Assembly: GCF_900107535.1 (NCBI RefSeq)
Contig: NZ_FNRA01000010.1
Span: 124,001-188,000 of the forward strand
DNA length: 64,000 bases
Direction of reading: 5' to 3'
Origin: Pedobacter hartonius
GTDB taxonomy: Bacteria; Bacteroidota; Bacteroidia; Sphingobacteriales; Sphingobacteriaceae
Positions 27,532 to 36,270 of the stretch are shown in pieces. The notes beneath the pieces are model-generated. The model was given only the letters and a program-made list of their open reading frames with translations. It was not told the origin of the DNA and made no database searches. The first letter of the stretch is position 1. The number at the start of each line of letters is the position of its first letter. Both the position numbers and the translations under genes were made by a program.

Positions 27532-28359
27532 ATGAGTATAAAAATTGCTGTTCTCACCCTTGTTAAAGGACGTAACGAAGCATTGCTGAATTTGATAAAG
27601 GGCTTATCCGCAAATCTGTTTGCTGAATTTGAACTGATCATTGTTCATATGAACGAGAGGACCTGCCTTATACCGCCCTGCCCTTTTCCAGTGCTTTCCT
27701 TCGGCTATCATAGCACCGAACAACTACCGCTGGCAAAGGCACGTAACTTTGCCGTTTCAAAGACTAACGCCCGGCATTGTATTTTCCTGGATGTGGACTG
27801 TATACCTTCTGCCAGTTTTATGCAGTCATATGCCGCCGCATTTAACAGGGGAGACAAATTATGGTCTGGCCAGGTGCGTTATCTAAATGAAAAATTCTCA
27901 TCTGAAACTAAAGCTGCTGACTTTGATGCCTGCAGCTTACCAGACCCCATCAGGGGAGGCTTAACCAATATCCCCTATGAATTATTCTGGTCATTGAACT
28001 TTGGCTGCAGCAGATCAGTATTTGAAACAATAGGCGGATTTGATGAAAATTATATGGGATATGGAGCTGAAGACACTGACTTTTCATTTACTGCAAGGAC
28101 AAAAGAAATTGAGCTTACAACTGTGGATGCCATCGCCTACCACCAGCCCCATGCCAGTTATGACCCTCCGCTGAACCACCTTGAAGACATCATCAGCAAT
28201 GCAAGGGTGTTTTACCATAAATGGGGCCGCTGGCCGATGGAAGGCTGGTTAAAGAAATTTGCAGAACTGGGTTATATATCCTGGAGCAATAATGAGCTGG
28301 TATTACTTAGTTATCCTGCGCAATCGGCCATTGATCTTTATCTCAAATCACCTTCATGA
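27532..28359 (+). CDS. Family 2 glycosyltransferase with galactosyltransferase-type C-terminus
   Basis: A 275-residue GT-A glycosyltransferase. It has the opening strand KIAVLTLVKGRNEALLNLI, the metal-binding DVDC (DxD) near residue 87, and the Glyco_transf_7C signature GGFDENYMGYGAEDTDFSFT (about residues 168-187), usual in polypeptide and galactosyl transferases. It has no membrane segment and is expected to act in the cytoplasm on a soluble or carrier-bound acceptor. It opens the amino-sugar cluster (27.5-34.3 kb) and ends in a 6-base tail-to-tail overlap with the MurG-like gene. Confidence 0.85.
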   Translation: MSIKIAVLTLVKGRNEALLNLIKGLSANLFAEFELIIVHMNERTCLIPPCPFPVLSFGYHSTEQLPLAKARNFAVSKTNARHCIFLDVDCIPSASFMQSYAAAFNRGDKLWSGQVRYLNEKFSSETKAADFDACSLPDPIRGGLTNIPYELFWSLNFGCSRSVFETIGGFDENYMGYGAEDTDFSFTARTKEIELTTVDAIAYHQPHASYDPPLNHLEDIISNARVFYHKWGRWPMEGWLKKFAELGYISWSNNELVLLSYPAQSAIDLYLKSPS

Positions 28360-29445
28360 AACAGGCTTGCCGTAAATACGTTCCATTGTATGACTGATGG
28401 CACCAGCAATATTTCCTAACGCTGTTTTTTCAGTAACGCCCTTCCAGTTTGGCTGTTTCCTTACCATTGTGTCTAATGCAACAGGCCAGTTCAAAAGATT
28501 CAAATTTCCGGATTTTACTACCATCGCATTTCCATTGGCCTTTAGCAATTCCGCCTTCTGCAGCTGCTCTTCAAAGGGCCTCTCCTCAGGAATGCAGATA
28601 AACCTCTTGTTAAGATCTGCCATTTCCATCACTGTATTATGCCCCGCATTACCAATAACCACTTTACAATAACGCAGGACTGTTATAGGATCGTCCAGTT
28701 GCCCATGCCATATAACGTTATGTTTAGCCTCTGTCTCAATACATGCCCTTAACCCGATCACATGAAAATTATAGTTTTCACAGCAATCCGCCAGATGATT
28801 AATAAATTCAGCATCCATGGAACTGCCCCCCTGTCCCAATAAAACAGCCACCTGATCAGGTATCTCCTCATTTATATCACTATCCTTCAGGTTACTGTAT
28901 TTGGAAAAGCCACCGGCGTATAGTGTTTTCGCGCTGATCCAGTCTTTTTCTCCCGGAGGAGCCATCCCTGCGGAATATGGGGCTATCAGCAATTCCGCAC
29001 TTTCATAGGCATTCATATGCGGGAGATCGTCCCGCCTACCGTGTTGCCTGATCACTATAGAAGGAATACCACATAAACGGGCCAGCAGCGTAATTTCCAC
29101 CGAGACATCTACGATCAGTAACATCGGGGATGTATCTTTGAATATATCCGTCAATAAAGCTATTCTCTCTCTTTGTCCGGCTATTCCCAAAGGTGCATAA
29201 TGCAGAAAAGTTAAGGGATGAGCTGAAAAGTGCAGATCGTTTTCTGCAGGTACATCTGAAGAAAGGTGTATACATTCTATCTCATCAGCAATTAAACCGG
29301 CGTAAGGCCTCAGGTTACTGCCCAGAAAAAAGATCTTAAAGCCCTGAAGTACTGCGGCAATGCTAAGAGCCCTCATTAAATGTCCGGCACCATGATGGTG
29401 TATATAAAAGCAAATGGTTTGCTGAGTGGTATTGAACTGCTTCAT
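28354..29445 (-). CDS. MurG-like GT-B glycosyltransferase
   Basis: A 363-residue two-domain GT-B enzyme. The N-terminal loop CFYIHHHGAGHLMRALSIAA is analogous to MurG's GGxxGHxxPAl loop. The C-terminal half has VAVLLGQGGSSMDAEFI and the nucleotide-sugar signature VIGNAGHNTVMEMADLNKRF, with CIPEERPFEEQLQKAE after it, as in GT28/UGT-like enzymes. Sugar and acceptor are unknown. It is the only leftward gene among the first five of the cluster and has its own 60-base gap to the next GT gene. Confidence 0.8.
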   Translation of the reverse strand: MKQFNTTQQTICFYIHHHGAGHLMRALSIAAVLQGFKIFFLGSNLRPYAGLIADEIECIHLSSDVPAENDLHFSAHPLTFLHYAPLGIAGQRERIALLTDIFKDTSPMLLIVDVSVEITLLARLCGIPSIVIRQHGRRDDLPHMNAYESAELLIAPYSAGMAPPGEKDWISAKTLYAGGFSKYSNLKDSDINEEIPDQVAVLLGQGGSSMDAEFINHLADCCENYNFHVIGLRACIETEAKHNVIWHGQLDDPITVLRYCKVVIGNAGHNTVMEMADLNKRFICIPEERPFEEQLQKAELLKANGNAMVVKSGNLNLLNWPVALDTMVRKQPNWKGVTEKTALGNIAGAISHTMERIYGKPVS

Positions 29446-29507
29446 TGCATTGATAACTGCTTTCCGTATATATTGTTTTAAACACCTGGATGCCTGCCTG
29501 ATAATTC

Positions 29508-30682
29508 ATGAAACATTGTAAGACTTACGATGTTGTCAGTAAAATCATTAAAATGCAGACACTCTTTCCTACTCACCCACATTACGCCCTTAAAGCTACC
29601 ATCATTGTACCCGTTAAAAATGAAGAAGTAAATCTCTATGGAATGCTGGACGCATTAAGGCTTCAGGTAGATGCTGCAGGAAACGAAATCTGCAATGATT
29701 TATATGAGGTATTGCTGCTGGCCAACAACTGCACAGATCATTCCTTTCCGCTTGCCGCTGCGTATAAGTTAATGCATCCGGGATTTAACCTGCAGGTTGC
29801 AGAGATCCGGCTGGACAAAGAACAGGCACATATAGGTACTGTACGCCGGTTGCTGATGGATGAGGCCTATCAGCGGTTCCAGCTATTGGGCAGGCCCGAG
29901 GAGTTATTATATCCACAGATGGAGATTCAAGGGTAGATTGCTGCTGGCTGCATTATATCTTTGCAGAGTTTGATATGGGCTGCGATGTGGTGGGCGGCAG
30001 GATAATTTCTGAATACAGTAATAGCCCTTCGCGAAAGTACCACCTCAAAGATGTAGGGTACCGTTACCTGGTTAGCCGTCTTGAATCACATCTGGACCCC
30101 TGTTCCTTTGACCCATGGCCCAGACATTTTCAGTGCTTCGGCCCCAGTACGGCTGTCAAATGCAGCATTTACGAAAAGGCAGGGCGTTTGCCAGTACTTC
30201 CCTTTCTCGAAGACGAAAATTTCCGTAAAGCACTGCTCAGGGTTGATGCGCGTATCAGGCGTTCACCACATGTAAAGGTTTATACATCAAGCCGCGAAAG
30301 TGGGCAGGTTGATTTCGGTTTCTCCATCCAGCTGAACGAATGGACAAAAATGAACCTGGAAGGGAAAAAAATGCTGGTGGAACCCGCGGGATCACTGATC
30401 ATTAAATTTAATGCTAAAAAACTGCTGAGGGAGTTATTTACTGACTATCTGTTAGGCAATCAATTAAACATCCGCCAGCTTAAACAGCTGGCAATTAGCC
30501 TCTTTCTTGAAGAGGAATGGTTGAGATTTAAAATTACCACCGCCAGCTATTTTGGAGCATTGTGGGAAGAAACGGAACTGGCAATAAGCCTGCAAAAATG
30601 GGAAGAACAGCATCCCGATGTACACGTAGACACCGCCATAGGGCATCTCAGAACTTTGTTAAACACCAAACAACTGGCATAA
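29508..30682 (+). pseudogene. Family 2 glycosyltransferase split by a one-base frameshift
   Basis: The first frame (29508-29936) encodes the GT2 start ATIIVPVKNEEVNLYGMLDA and runs in frame to GRPEELL, then stops. From about 29897 a second frame continues to 30682. Adding one C to the CCC at 29895-29897 gives GRPRGVIISTDGDSRVD, which restores exactly the DxD-containing motif of these enzymes and a continuous product of about 391 residues. So the sequence shows either a real one-base deletion or a sequencing/assembly error in a C run. The restored protein would act with the neighbouring glycosyltransferases. The next gene follows after 11 bases, so it belongs to the rightward operon. Confidence 0.8.
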
Positions 30683-30693
30683 TATAATCATTC

Positions 30694-31860
30694 ATGACAG
30701 ATTATTCACAACTATACCACCAACTTGACGCCTTAGCAGTACTGACAGAACAGTCGGGAGAAATGCCTGCTGAAGAAATCTTGCTGCTAAAGAAGAGCGG
30801 ACTGCTCACTATAGTATTGCCCGGGCATGAACTGGACTTCGCCAACGAAAATACCGCGGCACTGCTTGCACTGCTGAAAGATGTAGGCAGAAGCAATGGC
30901 GCCATTGGTAGGATCTACGAAGGCCATATCAATACCTTGTACCTGATCCATTTATATGCAGATCCTGCTCAACGCCGGTATTGGTATAATGAAGTGGAGC
31001 TGAACAGAAAATTATTTGGCGTATGGAATACTGATGGTGCCACTGGTATCAGTTTCCAGGTTACTGGCCATCAGATAATAATAAACGGGGCAAAGGGTTT
31101 TTGTTCAGGCAGCAACCTGGTAGACTATGCGCTGATTGGGGGAAAAACAGACCTTCCCTCTGCTACTTCCAACTGGCAGATGGTGATTGTACCTATGCAG
31201 GAGGTTGAGGAATACCGTATAGAACGAAATTCGTGGCGGCCAATGGGAATGAAAGCCTCTGTAAGTCATACCATAGATTTCTCGGGCGTTAAACTTGACC
31301 ATAACGCGCTGCTTGGCCAAACGGGCGACTACCTGAAAGCACCTTACTTTTTAGGCGGAGCAATACGTTTTGCTTCGGTTCAACTGGGCATGGCAGAAGC
31401 TGTTTATAATAAAACCATGGATTTTTTGAGAAGACTGGACCGCCTGGAAGACCACTTTCAAAAAATGAGGATCGGGAAAATGGGCATGGCCATACACAGC
31501 GGTCAACTATGGATTGATAACGCCGGCCATGAGTTTGACCGCTGCAGCAACCAACCAGCGCTGTACGAGCATCTTATTGCTTATGCCAATATGACCAGGC
31601 TGACTATTGAGGCTACCTGCCTTGATGTCCTGCAACTATCAGCACAATGCGTAGGGGCAAGGGGATTAATGGCACCGGGAGATTTGGAGCGCTGGCACCG
31701 CGACCTCAGTTATTACCTCCGCCAGCCTGCACCCGATGCTACGCTGCAAAACGCAGCCGGTTACCTGATCCGCAGAGAGGAAGGTATTGAACATTCCTTT
31801 CCCATCCAGGCACAAAACTTTCCTGTCCAGGCACAAAACGAACAAACCGCATATTCATGA
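30694..31860 (+). CDS. Acyl-CoA-dehydrogenase-fold flavoprotein
   Basis: A 388-residue protein of the acyl-CoA dehydrogenase superfamily: helical N-terminus (LLKKSGLLTIVLPGHELDF), central beta domain (LFGVWNTDGATGISFQV, FCSGSNLVDYALIGGK) and helical C-terminus (GARGLMAPGDLERWHRDLSY). The classical IYEGTxEIQ segment with the catalytic Glu is absent; the chain reads YLRQPAPDATLQ there. This favours a flavin monooxygenase or N-oxidase role (compare DszC, HsaA or amino-sugar nitrososynthases) over beta-oxidation. Its neighbours are all sugar enzymes. The C-terminus ends in a short tandem repeat, FPIQAQNFPVQAQN. The gene is 11 bases after the frameshifted GT2. Confidence 0.78.
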   Translation: MTDYSQLYHQLDALAVLTEQSGEMPAEEILLLKKSGLLTIVLPGHELDFANENTAALLALLKDVGRSNGAIGRIYEGHINTLYLIHLYADPAQRRYWYNEVELNRKLFGVWNTDGATGISFQVTGHQIIINGAKGFCSGSNLVDYALIGGKTDLPSATSNWQMVIVPMQEVEEYRIERNSWRPMGMKASVSHTIDFSGVKLDHNALLGQTGDYLKAPYFLGGAIRFASVQLGMAEAVYNKTMDFLRRLDRLEDHFQKMRIGKMGMAIHSGQLWIDNAGHEFDRCSNQPALYEHLIAYANMTRLTIEATCLDVLQLSAQCVGARGLMAPGDLERWHRDLSYYLRQPAPDATLQNAAGYLIRREEGIEHSFPIQAQNFPVQAQNEQTAYS

Positions 31861-31937
31861 AACCATCATGATATTCCATCAATTATTGAATGCAGGATCA
31901 TGATAACTTCATAACTGCTGATTACAAATATTTATTT

Positions 31938-33008
31938 ATGAAAATAGGAATTATAGCGCACCTGAAACATCCGATTAAAAGCCCCTTCCGCGGAGGACTG
32001 GAAGCATTTACCTATGATATCTGTAAACGGCTGATAGCCCGCGGGCATGAGGTGATGCTCTTTGCCTCATCAAAATCTGATGCAACTTTGAACGTGTATC
32101 CTATTCTAAGTGACGAAGCTTACAATGACCTTTCCGGTCACAGGGAGAAAAAGCCCAACCTGTCTTCAGAATATATGGCAGAACACTATGCCTATATGGA
32201 GCTGATGCAACACATTGACACCATGAATTTTGATGTGATTTTCAATAATAGCCTCCATTATGTGCCCATTACCATGGCAGGCATGCTAAAGTTACCTATG
32301 CTTACCGTACTGCATACACCACCGTTCTTTGAACTCCAAAATGCCGTAAGGCTCGAACGCAGGCAAAGCACGATAACTTATATCTCCGTATCAGCACGCA
32401 ATGCAGAGAACTGGAAACAGTATACGGATGAATGTACAGTCATTCAGAACGGAATTGACCTGAATAGCTGGACCTATTATCCGGACCCTACTGGCGGATA
32501 TGCAATCTGGTTTGGCAGGATCCACCCTGATAAAGGCACCCATTTTGCTATACAAGCAGCAAATATTGCGGGGATGCCGTTGAAAATCGCTGGCGGTATA
32601 GCAGACGAAAAATACTTCAGGACCCAGGTTGAGCCTTTACTCGGTGGCGGTGTTGAATATGTGGGACGAAAGGACCATACAGAATTAAATGCCCTGATCG
32701 GGAACGCCGTGGTCAGCCTCGTTACTCCAACCTGGGAAGAACCATTTGGGCTGGTTATCGCTGAATCTTTAGCTTGCGGAACGCCCATAGCCGGCTTTGA
32801 CATCGGTGCATTGCCACAATTAGTTGCGCAGGAAACCGGTGTACTGGCAAAACCGGGTGATATAGAAGGCCTGGCCGGAGCGATTACCGGAGCAGCTTTG
32901 AAAAACAGGTTAAGCTGCAGGGAACATGCAGAAAAATCATTTGATGTGGAAAAAATGGTCAATCAATATGAAGACCAGCTGCAGCTGCTGACAGGGGTTT
33001 TTCAATAA
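31938..33008 (+). CDS. Family 4 glycosyltransferase
   Basis: About 356 residues from MKIGIIAHLKHPIKSPFRGG, which is the true GT4 opening; an in-frame ATG 16 codons upstream gives unlikely sequence. The GT-B landmarks are GGLEAFTYDICKRLIARGHE, the linker AIWFGRIHPDKGTHFAIQAA and the donor-binding EPFGLVIAESLACGTPIAGF (the EX7E motif). It should transfer a sugar with retention of configuration from a nucleotide donor. The last 50 bases overlap the convergent methyltransferase gene, a compact arrangement that suggests a co-inherited unit. Confidence 0.88.
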   Translation: MKIGIIAHLKHPIKSPFRGGLEAFTYDICKRLIARGHEVMLFASSKSDATLNVYPILSDEAYNDLSGHREKKPNLSSEYMAEHYAYMELMQHIDTMNFDVIFNNSLHYVPITMAGMLKLPMLTVLHTPPFFELQNAVRLERRQSTITYISVSARNAENWKQYTDECTVIQNGIDLNSWTYYPDPTGGYAIWFGRIHPDKGTHFAIQAANIAGMPLKIAGGIADEKYFRTQVEPLLGGGVEYVGRKDHTELNALIGNAVVSLVTPTWEEPFGLVIAESLACGTPIAGFDIGALPQLVAQETGVLAKPGDIEGLAGAITGAALKNRLSCREHAEKSFDVEKMVNQYEDQLQLLTGVFQ

Positions 33009-33567
33009 CATCTATCCTGTATTGCTCATTGATATGCTGATAGGTTTGCGTATATCCAGGCACTTCCAGAAAGTAACTGCTTACCTCGTCCCCGTTAAAA
33101 ACACAGCCCTCTATCTGGGGCCTCCAATGTACCAGGCATAAGGTTCCACCTTCAGTAAGGGAATCCAAAATGAGTTCCCTGCTCAGTTTAAGGTCTTCCT
33201 TGCTCAGGTAATAGGCCACCTCACTTACCACAATCAGGTCAAACTGATGGTCTGGATATTCATGGGGAATATCCAATACCTCAAATCGTATTCCGGTACG
33301 CTCTTTTAAGTGCTCCCTTGCAACAGCTATCGGTTTTTCACTGATATCCACTCCCAGCATAGCAGTACAATGACTGGCAAGCATTTCTGTTAATACTCCG
33401 ATAGAGCAACCTATTTCAAGCCCGTTAACAAACTGTTTACCCGCAAGTGCGGTAACGGTATGCCGGTACTTTTCCCTTTCATAGGCACTTTCAGAAAAAT
33501 TCCAGGGATCATCTGAAGCCGCATACATCACATCAAAATACTGTTTATCTATCTTTTCTATACTCAT
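32959..33567 (-). CDS. NodS-like SAM-dependent methyltransferase
   Basis: A 202-residue class I methyltransferase. The start KIDKQYFDVMYAASDDPWNF with SAYEREKYRHTVTAL is characteristic of the NodS family. The SAM-binding loop is GLEIGCSIGVLTEMLASHCT (about residues 49-68), followed by LGVDISEKPI and FDLIVVSEVAYYL. Rhizobial NodS N-methylates the glucosamine of a chito-oligosaccharide. Here the gene is paired, with a 3-base gap, with a PIG-L deacetylase that could expose such an amine. This supports an N-methylated amino sugar, by inference only. Confidence 0.85.
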   Translation of the reverse strand: MSIEKIDKQYFDVMYAASDDPWNFSESAYEREKYRHTVTALAGKQFVNGLEIGCSIGVLTEMLASHCTAMLGVDISEKPIAVAREHLKERTGIRFEVLDIPHEYPDHQFDLIVVSEVAYYLSKEDLKLSRELILDSLTEGGTLCLVHWRPQIEGCVFNGDEVSSYFLEVPGYTQTYQHINEQYRIDVIEKPLSAAAAGLHID

Positions 33568-33570
33568 CCC

Positions 33571-34320
33571 CTATTTGTCATTTATAATATAAAATTCCCT
33601 GTCACCATAGAAGTTCTGCAGCACCTCATCCAGCAGCACAAAACCTTCAGGATCATCAAACACATCCAGGTTCAGCTGTGATTTATGTTGCGCAATCGCT
33701 TCTTTTTTTATTTTTCTATAGTTGCCCATAGGTAAGTATTGTATGCCATCCCTGATATTGGTTAAAGGCTCTACATCTGTTTCTTTTCCAAGCGTATACA
33801 GCCAGATCAGATATTGCCATATGGCTACCTGCGGGCAATCCTGCAAAGCAGCCATCGTGATCTGCCAGCTTGCCCGGTGATCCCTGTGCGGGTCAAATTC
33901 ATAAGGCACCAAAACCAGGTCTGGCTTTACTGTATCTATAATCCATTTCATTTGTGCAACAAACCCAGCAAAGCCTTTTTCTCCTTCCGCAGGAAGTGCA
34001 CTGTCCTTACCCCTGAAAAATGTAATATAATTTTCCTCCACCCCTAAAACACCCAGCGCCCTGATGGCTTCCTGCTCACGCATTTTACAGCGGCCGACTG
34101 CACTGGTATTCTGCGAATTGGGATGTGACATACTGCCATCTGTGGTGAAAATAACGTTTACAGCTATCCCCGAATTCCTCAAGCTGGCAATCAGGCCGCC
34201 ACATCCAAGTGATTCATCATCCGGGTGAGGGGCAATGACCAGGCAATCTGTAACCTCAGAAAGTTTTGTAGTATCTATACTTGTGGAACTATTTAAAAGG
34301 TGCTGCAGTTGACTGTTCAT
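33571..34320 (-). CDS. PIG-L family deacetylase (LmbE-like)
   Basis: A 249-residue zinc-dependent N-deacetylase. The zinc/catalytic motif CLVIAPHPDDESLGCGG (PHPDDE, residues 31-36) is intact, and the later YEFDPHRDHRASW supplies the third zinc His. Family members remove acetyl from N-acetylglucosamine linked to lipid, inositol, cysteine-type or glycoside aglycones (PIG-L, MshB, BshB, teicoplanin deacetylase). It is the first gene of the leftward pair with the NodS-like methyltransferase and diverges from the helicase gene. Confidence 0.9.
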   Translation of the reverse strand: MNSQLQHLLNSSTSIDTTKLSEVTDCLVIAPHPDDESLGCGGLIASLRNSGIAVNVIFTTDGSMSHPNSQNTSAVGRCKMREQEAIRALGVLGVEENYITFFRGKDSALPAEGEKGFAGFVAQMKWIIDTVKPDLVLVPYEFDPHRDHRASWQITMAALQDCPQVAIWQYLIWLYTLGKETDVEPLTNIRDGIQYLPMGNYRKIKKEAIAQHKSQLNLDVFDDPEGFVLLDEVLQNFYGDREFYIINDK

Positions 34321-34546
34321 CCGGTAAATGTTGTTTTTTTACAATGAACAGCAAAAGCTGATAAATGTTCCGGGAAAATGCAGCAGGCATATTTAAAGAC
34401 AGATGAACTGCAAAATCTACCGGCAAATTTACCGGCTGCCCTGGGTTGTCAGTAATTCTAAAGATATACGAAGGTTTAAATAAGTAACAAAGTAAAGTAA
34501 ACTCACACCAACCCGGATTTTTGCTATTTTTACAAAAAACAAAATT

Positions 34547-35677
34547 ATGCCTTTTACATCCTTAGGTTTATCAGAAACGCTGATAAAAGCACTGATCAAT
34601 CAGAAATTCACTATACCTACACCAATTCAAATCGCTGCTATACCCGCCATATTAGATAAAAAAGATGTTTTAGGGATTGCCAAAACAGGTTCCGGAAAAA
34701 CGGCCAGTTATGTTTTACCGCTTTTAATGAACCTGCAGCAAAAATTAAAAATAAAAAACCGGCATGCAGATGTATTGGTCCTGGTTCCTACCCGGGAATT
34801 GGCTGAACAGGTAAAAGATGTGTTCCAGGTTTTTAGCCAGGCACTGCCCGAACGTATTAAAACACTGGCAGTATACGGAGGGGTTTCAATTAATCCGCAA
34901 ATGATGGCTTTGCAAGGTGTAAATGTGCTCGTTGCCACACCAGGCAGACTATTGGAACTGATAAATTCCAATGCGGTAGACATATCAGGTATTGAAACAC
35001 TGGTGCTTGACGAAGCCGATAAATTGCTTAATCTGGGATTTCAAGAAGAATTAAACAGGATCATTTCCCTTTTACCACTGAAACGTCAAAACATTCTTTT
35101 ATCTGCTACATTAAATGATGACCTCAGGAATATTGAACAAATCCTGCTTCATGATCCCGTAGTTATCAAAATAGAGCAGGAAGAGGCCAGTCTGGATTTG
35201 ATCAACCAAATCGCATATATCATTTCAAAAGAAGGGAAAGGTCCGTTTTTGCGGTATCTGATTGAGCATCATGAAATGAAACAGGTGCTGGTGTTTGCCT
35301 CTTCAGTGAGCACGGCCGATGCGATTGTAAACAAACTCCGTAAAAACAACTTTAATGCAAAAGCTATCCACAGCAAAAAAAGCCAGGGTGCCAGAACTGA
35401 TGCTTTAATTCAATTCAAATCAGGCAGCGTTAGGATACTGGTTGCAACAGATTTAATGGCCCGCGGAATTGATATCAGTGATCTTCCATTTGTAATTAAT
35501 TACGAATTACCGCGCTCTCCTAAAGATTATATCCACCGCATCGGCAGAACAGGCCGTGCTGGCAGCGCAGGAGAAGCCATATCATTGGTTAGCCAGGATG
35601 AATTACATCACTTTGAGGTGATACAGAAGAAAATGGGCAAACAGGTAAATATAATTGACGCCGAAAACATCAGGTAA
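34547..35677 (+). CDS. DEAD-box RNA helicase
   Basis: A 376-residue helicase with only the two RecA-like domains. Seen in order: Q motif (FTIPTPIQIAAIPAIL), motif I AKTGSGKTASY, Ia PTRELAEQ, TPGRLLEL, motif II VLDEADKLL, motif III LLSATL, then in domain 2 VLVFASSVSTADAIV, LVATDLMARGIDI and motif VI HRIGRTGRAG. The C-terminal basic extension of RhlE or CsdA is absent, so it is a short core version. The role is ATP-driven RNA unwinding in ribosome assembly or mRNA turnover. It is followed after 80 bases by the DUF892 gene. Confidence 0.93.
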   Translation: MPFTSLGLSETLIKALINQKFTIPTPIQIAAIPAILDKKDVLGIAKTGSGKTASYVLPLLMNLQQKLKIKNRHADVLVLVPTRELAEQVKDVFQVFSQALPERIKTLAVYGGVSINPQMMALQGVNVLVATPGRLLELINSNAVDISGIETLVLDEADKLLNLGFQEELNRIISLLPLKRQNILLSATLNDDLRNIEQILLHDPVVIKIEQEEASLDLINQIAYIISKEGKGPFLRYLIEHHEMKQVLVFASSVSTADAIVNKLRKNNFNAKAIHSKKSQGARTDALIQFKSGSVRILVATDLMARGIDISDLPFVINYELPRSPKDYIHRIGRTGRAGSAGEAISLVSQDELHHFEVIQKKMGKQVNIIDAENIR

Positions 35678-35755
35678 TCTGCTTTCATATAGTCAAACTT
35701 CCAGCATTTTCAGCGGCTGGTAAAACTAATTGTTATTGACATTGTTGATGGCTTT

Positions 35756-36250
35756 ATGGATACTGACGCCCTTATTTTACCCGACATTTTTAAAAACTCG
35801 CTCGCTGAACAGCTTGCCGCCGAAAAAAAATACTTGAAAGTGCTTGAAAAAATCTCCGGATCATTAATGACCGATGAGTTCAAAAGCGCCATCTCCCCTT
35901 CGGAAACGGATATTGAAAGCCACATTTCGAGGTTATCCGGATCAATGGCCGCCCTTAAACAGAAGTCAGCTGCGAAACCGTCAGTTATTGATGACGAACT
36001 TCTAAGTATGCTGAAGGCACATTCCGGAAAAGGTCAGTCAATTCTCAATGATATCCTGATCCTGCATATCATTAAGCTGATCTTTAGCATAAAAGTTTCC
36101 CGCTATGAATCTTTGCACCGGATGGCATCAGCTTTAGGATACCAGGAATATGCAATGTTACTTGAACAATGCAGTAAAGATGACCAGAACACTATCGCTT
36201 ATCTGAATCAGATAGAGCAGAATGTAATGTATCCCGAGGTTAAGAAATAA
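35756..36250 (+). CDS. DUF892 / YciF-like ferritin-fold protein
   Basis: A 164-residue, mostly helical protein. The segment FKNSLAEQLAAEKKYLKVLE at the start, ETDIESHISRLSGSM in the second helix, and SRYESLHRMASALGYQEYAM with LLEQCSKDDQNTIAYLNQIE at the end follow the DUF892 pattern. YciE/YciF proteins are four-helix-bundle dimers with a possible di-iron site, induced by stress. Here the third helix (IIKLIFSIKVSRYES) lacks the Glu usually seen, so iron binding is doubtful. Lies between the helicase and the convergent desaturase gene. Confidence 0.7.
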   Translation: MDTDALILPDIFKNSLAEQLAAEKKYLKVLEKISGSLMTDEFKSAISPSETDIESHISRLSGSMAALKQKSAAKPSVIDDELLSMLKAHSGKGQSILNDILILHIIKLIFSIKVSRYESLHRMASALGYQEYAMLLEQCSKDDQNTIAYLNQIEQNVMYPEVKK

Positions 36251-36270
36251 CAGCAACTTACAATTAACGA

